Below are positions 59,817 to 64,000 of a stretch of 64,000 bases of DNA, in pieces. The translations under genes and the position numbers were made by a program. The stretch lies in the NCBI GenBank assembly GCA_020638675.1, contig JACKID010000001.1, forward strand, positions 310,001 to 374,000. The letters are read 5' to 3'. Every line of letters begins with the position of its first letter. Positions within the stretch are counted from its first letter, which is position 1. The notes beneath the pieces were generated by a model, which saw only the letters and a program-made list of their open reading frames with translations, was not told the DNA's origin and did not search any database. This stretch comes from Planctomycetota bacterium (GTDB lineage: Bacteria; Planctomycetota; UBA8742; UBA2392).

Positions 59817-61157
59817 ATGACCGCGCCCGATAAGACAGATCGCCTGATCACTGCTGCCCTTGCGGCCACGGCGTTGCTGTTTCTGCTCCTGACGGGCTGG
59901 TTGCAGTGGTACTGGTCAAGCCACTCGATGGACATCGACGTGTACTGGGAAGCCGGTCGCCGCATGCTGCATGGCGGCGCAGACCTGTACCTCGACTCTG
60001 AAGACCCTGCCAACAACGTGGGCCTGTTCATTTACCCGCCGCTGTTTGCGACCCTGTTTGCGCCACTGACGGTCTTGCCTCGCTGGCTTGGCTACGCGCT
60101 GTGGGGGATGCTTGAGTTGGCGCTGGTGGCGTTGGGGCTTCGCTCGGCCCGGCAGTTGGTCGAGGTTCCCGGCGGACGCAAGGCGCGCGAGTTCTACTTG
60201 CTGATGCTCGTCGGGCTGTTCGGCGCGCTGTGGACGAATCTGCAGGAAGGCCAGGTCAACATGCTCGTCGTGTGCGTGCTGCTGGCCGGGATGATCCAGT
60301 TGGAGCGTGGCAGGCCATTGCGTGGGGGACTCCTGATCGCCGTTGCGACACATCTCAAGGTGATCCCGATCGTGCTGCTGCCAATACTGCTGGCGCAGAA
60401 GCGTTTCAAGGCCGCGGGCGCGATGTTGTGCGGAATCGCCCTGCTGTGGCTCGCGCCGTTGTTCTACAGCATTCCCAACTATGGAGTTGGCGAGGCGCTC
60501 TCCGCCAACGTCCAGCTTTCGGTCGACTACCGCGAACGCATCATCGCCCCGCGGCTGGATGCCAAGAATGCAACCGGCTTAGGCGGCTCGCGGGCGCCGA
60601 ACAACTCGTTGACGGCCGTTATGCGCCGCTATTTCTCGGAGGGTCAGAAGTTGTCGCAGTTCCGGCACGAATACTCGCCGCTGGTTGCCAGGCTGCCGGA
60701 CGCGGTCGTGGGATACACGGGCATCGTGGTCGCAGGCCTGCTTGGCGGACTCGCGCTGCTGCTTGCGTGGCGAACACGTGAGTCGCGACTCGGGCGAACG
60801 TGCGTGTTCGGGCTGGCCCTGCTGTCGGCTGCGTTGGCCAACCTGCTGTTCTGGCCGCATCACCTCTGTCTCCTGCTGCTGGCGCTTGCGCCGTTGGCTG
60901 CCTCGTGCATGAAGGCTGAGCGTCCGCGCCTGATTCTGTTCGTGGTGGGCACGGCGATGCTGCTGTGTTACGTGCCATTGTTGATCTGGACCGACCTTTT
61001 CGACTCGATGGCGATCTACGGAACGCCCACGCTGGGCGTGTTGGTGATCTGGGGCACTGCATTTATCCACTTCTGGCGCCGCTCCGTTGCACCGGATGCT
61101 GAGCCGCCTATACTTCGCGCCCATGAAGAAACGGAACCCCGGAATTCTGCTGCTTGA
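59817..61157 (+). CDS. GT87-type polyprenyl-phosphate-dependent glycosyltransferase
   Basis: 446 residues, polytopic (about ten helices). The sequence DIDVYWEAGRRMLHGGADLY carries the acidic catalytic site of GT-C enzymes in the first outside loop, followed by IYPPLFATLFAPLTVLP and NLQEGQVNMLVVCVLL, all typical of GT87/DUF2029. Such enzymes add mannose or similar sugars outside the inner membrane from a lipid carrier. CAGGA before the ATG. Its last 35 bases overlap carA and contain the carA -10 candidate. Confidence 0.85.
   Translation: MTAPDKTDRLITAALAATALLFLLLTGWLQWYWSSHSMDIDVYWEAGRRMLHGGADLYLDSEDPANNVGLFIYPPLFATLFAPLTVLPRWLGYALWGMLELALVALGLRSARQLVEVPGGRKAREFYLLMLVGLFGALWTNLQEGQVNMLVVCVLLAGMIQLERGRPLRGGLLIAVATHLKVIPIVLLPILLAQKRFKAAGAMLCGIALLWLAPLFYSIPNYGVGEALSANVQLSVDYRERIIAPRLDAKNATGLGGSRAPNNSLTAVMRRYFSEGQKLSQFRHEYSPLVARLPDAVVGYTGIVVAGLLGGLALLLAWRTRESRLGRTCVFGLALLSAALANLLFWPHHLCLLLLALAPLAASCMKAERPRLILFVVGTAMLLCYVPLLIWTDLFDSMAIYGTPTLGVLVIWGTAFIHFWRRSVAPDAEPPILRAHEETEPRNSAA
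61109..61114 (+). promoter_or_regulatory. Candidate -10 box of carA inside the upstream gene
   Basis: TATACT, 8 nt before the carA ATG at 61123 and within the end of the glycosyltransferase gene. No Shine-Dalgarno is present. It allows carA to be expressed independently, probably leaderless or nearly so. Confidence 0.45.
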
Positions 61158-62268
61158 AGACTGCCGCGCCTTCCGCGGCCGACTTTTTGGCGCCCTGCAC
61201 AAGGGATTCGGCGAGGTTGTGTTCAACACCGCGCTGACCGGATACCAGGAGATCATCACCGATCCCAGCTACGCCGGGCAGATCGTGACGATGACGGCCA
61301 CGCAGATCGGCAACTACGGGATCAACCTCGAGGACGACGAAGCCGCGCGTCCGTGGCTCAGCGGCTTCGTGTGCCGTGAACTCAGCGGCATCGTCAGCAA
61401 TTTCCGCAGCCAGCGTACACTGGATGACTTCCTGCGCGCGTTCGAGGTGCCGGCCATCGACGGCATCGACACACGCGCGTTGACGCTGCACCTGCGAAAG
61501 CACGGGGCCATGCGCGGTGTTATCGCGGGCGAGCAGGATGCCGATGCGCTGCTGAAGGAAGTGAAAGCCAGCCCGACGATGGAAGGGCAGGACCTGGTCA
61601 AAGTCGTCAGCAACCACGAGCCGTACGACCTCACGATCGGCTACGATTCGCCGTTCGCGGAGGACAGTATCCTGCACGGCGCCCGACCGCGGCTGAAGTG
61701 TGCCGCGATCGACTACGGCGCAAAGAAGAACATCCTGCGCTGCCTGGTGCAGGTCGGGTTTGATGTACGCGTGTTCAGTGCCACGGCCAAGGCCGAGGAC
61801 ATCCTGGCGTGGGGGCCGGATGCCGTGTTCCTGAGCAACGGTCCCGGCGACCCGGCCGCGCTCGATTACGCGATCAAGGAGATCAAGCAGCTTGTTGCCA
61901 GGAAGTTGCCGATCTTCGGGATCTGCCTCGGGCATCAGCTGCTGACGTGGGCCTTCGGCGGCAAGACATACAAGCTGAAGTTCGGGCACCACGCGGCGAA
62001 CCACCCGGTGAAGGAATTGGCGACCGGCATGGTCGAGATCACCAGCCAGAACCACGGGTTCGCGACCGACCCGGAGAGCCTTCCCGGCGACGTCGAGGTC
62101 ACGCACGTCAACCAGAACGACGGCACGGTCAGCGGCATCCGGCACAAGGATCTTCCGGTGTTCAGCGTGCAGTATCACCCGGAAGCCAGCCCCGGGCCGC
62201 ACGACAGCCTGCACTTGTTCCGCCGCTTCCGGCAGATGGTGGATGAGCGCCTCGCCGCCAAGAGCTGA
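61123..62268 (+). CDS. carA: Carbamoyl-phosphate synthase small subunit
   Basis: 381 residues. N-terminal CPSase domain (GEVVFNTALTGYQEIITDPS, SYAGQIVTMTATQIGNYG) and a C-terminal class I glutaminase with nucleophile FGICLGHQLLTWAFGG and the His-Glu pair in VQYHPEASPGPHD. It feeds ammonia to CarB for arginine and pyrimidine synthesis, and carbamoyl phosphate is also the donor for the carbamoyltransferase at 18394. carB is not in the window. ATG 61123 is chosen because MKKRNPGILLLEDC matches family starts. Confidence 0.97.
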   Translation: MKKRNPGILLLEDCRAFRGRLFGALHKGFGEVVFNTALTGYQEIITDPSYAGQIVTMTATQIGNYGINLEDDEAARPWLSGFVCRELSGIVSNFRSQRTLDDFLRAFEVPAIDGIDTRALTLHLRKHGAMRGVIAGEQDADALLKEVKASPTMEGQDLVKVVSNHEPYDLTIGYDSPFAEDSILHGARPRLKCAAIDYGAKKNILRCLVQVGFDVRVFSATAKAEDILAWGPDAVFLSNGPGDPAALDYAIKEIKQLVARKLPIFGICLGHQLLTWAFGGKTYKLKFGHHAANHPVKELATGMVEITSQNHGFATDPESLPGDVEVTHVNQNDGTVSGIRHKDLPVFSVQYHPEASPGPHDSLHLFRRFRQMVDERLAAKS

Positions 62269-62324
62269 TCGCGGCCCGCCCACGTGCGCGGTATCATGCG
62301 GCTGCACTTTCCGAGCCCGCAGCC

Positions 62325-63656
62325 ATGAGTTCTCCTGACCCAGCCGCCCGTTCCCGCAGGCTCACTGAGCTGTTGTCGGTGGCGTTGCTGCTGGTGCTCG
62401 TGGGCGTCTGCCTGCTGGCGCTTTCCGGCACGGTGCCTTCCATCGCGGCCGACACCTGGGACTTTCGGGCAGCCTACCTGCACGCCGGCGAGCTGATGCG
62501 CACGCAGGGCGGCGGCATCTACGACATGCAGACCCACACGCCGGAAACCGGCCCGTTCATCTACCCGCCCGCTTCGGCCGCGATGTTCGGGTTCTTCTCG
62601 CTGCTGCCAACAAGTGCGGCAGTCGTGATATGGGTTGCGGTCTTGTTCTCGTGCATGGTTGTCGCTTTCGCCTGCGCATACCGCCTTGCCGGATCGCTGG
62701 TGAAGGGCCGCGACGCTGCATTCATTGCTGTGCTGGCGCTGGCGACGTTCGGCGCGTTCTATGCCGACGTCACGAAGGCAAACATCAACTCCATGGTCAT
62801 CGCCTTGATGCTGGGAGGGTTGCTGTGTGTCGAGCGCGGCAGAGAGCGCCGCGGCGGTGCGCTGCTGGCCGCGGCGGCATTTGTCAAAGTCCTGCCGGTC
62901 GTGCTGGTGGTGTGGCTGGTGGCAAACAAGCGCTGGCGCGCGCTACAGGGGTGGGCGATCGGAGCGGCATTCGCGATTTTGGCGCCACTTGCGTGGACCG
63001 TACCCAATCACGGGGTGATCGACGGCGTGGGCGCTGATGTGAACCTGCACGTTGAGTATGTCCAGCAAACCGTCGCGCCGCGCCTCGAGTCGCAGGAAGC
63101 GACCGGCGTGGGCGGCACCAGCAACCGCAACGCATCCATCAACGCGGCACTGGCGCGCCTGTTTTTGCCAGATTCGCAGATGTTTGCGGTCGCGTGGCCG
63201 GACAAACCCGTCAGCGGCCCGTTGCTGTTTGAGTTGCCCGGTCCGCTGGTGAAGGGCGCGGCGCTGTTGATCGCGCTGGCTATGTTCGGCGCCGGCGCTT
63301 GGGCGAGCTGGAAGTTTCGCGATGACCCTCTGGCGCGACTGGCGGGGGCCGGTTTGGTCTTCGTGCCTGCCATGCTCGGGAATCTGTTGTGCTGGCCGTT
63401 TCACTTCGTGGCGCTGCTGCTAGTGGCTGCGCCTGCACTGGCGTGGGGAATCGCCGACAAGCGCGACCGCAGGCTCGCGGCAGCCATTCTCGGCCTGACC
63501 TTCGTGGCCGTGACCGCCATGTTCCGGTTGGAGGCCTGGTGGTTCCGCATTTACGGGCTGCAGACGCTGCTGGTCATAGCTGCCTGGGGACTGACGCTCT
63601 GGATGCTGATCCGCCGGTCGCGGCGTCCGGCCGAAGAGCCAGCGGCTGGGCTGTGA
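62325..63656 (+). CDS. GT87-type polyprenyl-phosphate-dependent glycosyltransferase
   Basis: 443 residues, a second member of the family at 59817 with the same plan: TWDFRAAYLHAGELMRTQGG with an Asp in the first loop, FIYPPASAAMFGFFSLLPT, ADVTKANINSMVIALMLGG and a VGGTSNRNASINAALARLFL segment parallel to GLGGSRAPNNSLTAVMRRYF in the first protein. About ten helices. The start at 62325 lacks a clear ribosome-binding site; a 10-codon frame ends on it as ATGA. The pair suggests a surface-glycan pathway. Confidence 0.85.
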   Translation: MSSPDPAARSRRLTELLSVALLLVLVGVCLLALSGTVPSIAADTWDFRAAYLHAGELMRTQGGGIYDMQTHTPETGPFIYPPASAAMFGFFSLLPTSAAVVIWVAVLFSCMVVAFACAYRLAGSLVKGRDAAFIAVLALATFGAFYADVTKANINSMVIALMLGGLLCVERGRERRGGALLAAAAFVKVLPVVLVVWLVANKRWRALQGWAIGAAFAILAPLAWTVPNHGVIDGVGADVNLHVEYVQQTVAPRLESQEATGVGGTSNRNASINAALARLFLPDSQMFAVAWPDKPVSGPLLFELPGPLVKGAALLIALAMFGAGAWASWKFRDDPLARLAGAGLVFVPAMLGNLLCWPFHFVALLLVAAPALAWGIADKRDRRLAAAILGLTFVAVTAMFRLEAWWFRIYGLQTLLVIAAWGLTLWMLIRRSRRPAEEPAAGL

Positions 63657-63668
63657 AGAATCGACAGC

Positions 63669-63674
63669 TATACT
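63669..63674 (+). promoter_or_regulatory. Candidate -10 box for leaderless fur-family transcript
   Basis: TATACT with a 6-nt spacer (gccgcc) before the ATG at 63681, and no Shine-Dalgarno. Confidence 0.5.
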
Positions 63675-63680
63675 GCCGCC

Positions 63681-64000
63681 ATGAACGCCGACGAGACGGC
63701 TCGCAACATCCTGCGCCGGGCAGGGCTGCGCGTGACAATCACGCGGGCGACGCTGGTTGCCTCCATGCTGGACGCGCACGAGCCCGTCAGCATGGAGGAT
63801 GCGGTTCGTCTGTGCGGCCAGAACGGCGGCGATCCGGCGACGATCTACCGCAACCTTCAGGCCCTCACTGAAGCGGGCGTCCTGCAACCCGTGCGCGGCG
63901 TAGGCCGTCGCGAGATGTTTGAGCTGACCGACGGGCACGTACACGAAGCCCCGCACCATCACGCGCACGCAAGCTGCACCAAATGCGGGCGAGTCGAGTG
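63681..64000 (+). CDS. Fur-family metalloregulator, N-terminal part
   Basis: The first 106 residues are visible; the gene runs past the window end. The winged helix is clear: GLRVTITRATLVASMLDAHE, then PVSMEDAVRLC and DPATIYRNLQALTEAGVLQP. The hinge His-rich segment EAPHHHAHASCTKCGRVE contains metal ligands and the first CxxC of the structural zinc site. Fur, Zur and PerR cannot be separated without the C-terminal half. Confidence 0.93.
   Translation, partial: MNADETARNILRRAGLRVTITRATLVASMLDAHEPVSMEDAVRLCGQNGGDPATIYRNLQALTEAGVLQPVRGVGRREMFELTDGHVHEAPHHHAHASCTKCGRVE

Noticed and set aside
62296..62328. 10-codon upstream frame ending as ATGA on the second GT87 start
   Set aside because: No ribosome-binding site and no leaderless -10 at the right distance; too short to support from one sequence.
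1..64000. rRNA, tRNA, tmRNA, CRISPR arrays, integrases, replication origin
   Set aside because: Looked for but none seen; smpB is not accompanied by a recognisable ssrA here, and no repeat-spacer pattern occurs.

Overview
The window is a high-GC (about 60-65 % by eye) bacterial chromosome segment, densely coded on both strands, with no rRNA, tRNA or CRISPR recognised. Several traits point to a Gram-negative, didermic lineage of the Planctomycetota/PVC kind: lipoproteins with clear lipoboxes, a porin-like barrel ending in Trp, HEAT- and TPR-rich proteins, a SpoVG carrying a zinc ribbon, DUF3047 and DUF445 proteins, and pilus/type II secretion ATPases with very large minor pseudopilins. This placement is an inference from gene content; no 16S gene is present.

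Layout. 1-6932: a phosphate-uptake operon (end of pstS, then pstC, pstA, pstB) whose two permeases carry very large extra domains. 6933-12300: a pabA/trpG-type amidotransferase, a YciI-like protein, ssb, small membrane proteins, a helix-turn-helix regulator and a 26-residue membrane peptide. 12295-16365: cell-wall amidase, HEAT protein, moeA and an inserted small gene. 16523-20169: a surface-polysaccharide module (undecaprenyl-phosphate sugar-phosphate transferase plus a carbamoyltransferase). 20375-29809: outer-membrane protein, CPA2 antiporter with CBS domains, metalloprotease, a large membrane protein, membrane dipeptidase, DUF3047 lipoprotein and DUF445 protein. 29907-33646: the type IV pilus/type II secretion ATPases PilB and PilT and a response regulator with an N-terminal HTH. 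33892-37682: a TPR protein followed by a mobile-element scar. 37683-46002: SPFH lipoprotein, DnaQ-type exonuclease, YifB/ComM, smpB, an Hcp-like protein, ispE, spoVG and a large hypothetical. 46151-57062: lipoprotein, propeller/CBM9-like protein, then a four-gene pseudopilin operon dominated by a 1797-residue GspK-like protein. 57078-64000: a secreted protein, HEAT lipoprotein, two GT87-type glycosyltransferases flanking carA, and the start of a Fur-family regulator.

Three cross-cutting signals are not explained by gene calls. (1) Eleven genes have a TANNNT (-10-like) hexamer exactly 6 nt before the ATG and mostly no Shine-Dalgarno, suggesting frequent leaderless transcripts. (2) Three genes (pstB, moeA, the TPR gene) have their 3' coding end repeated downstream, the two longer copies differing mainly at synonymous sites, with foreign-looking DNA in between. 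(3) The pseudopilin operon carries LamG-like and repeated 'E-x-I-x-Y ... RGxxGTxxxxHxxG' modules, the best candidate here for an undescribed surface or secretion system.
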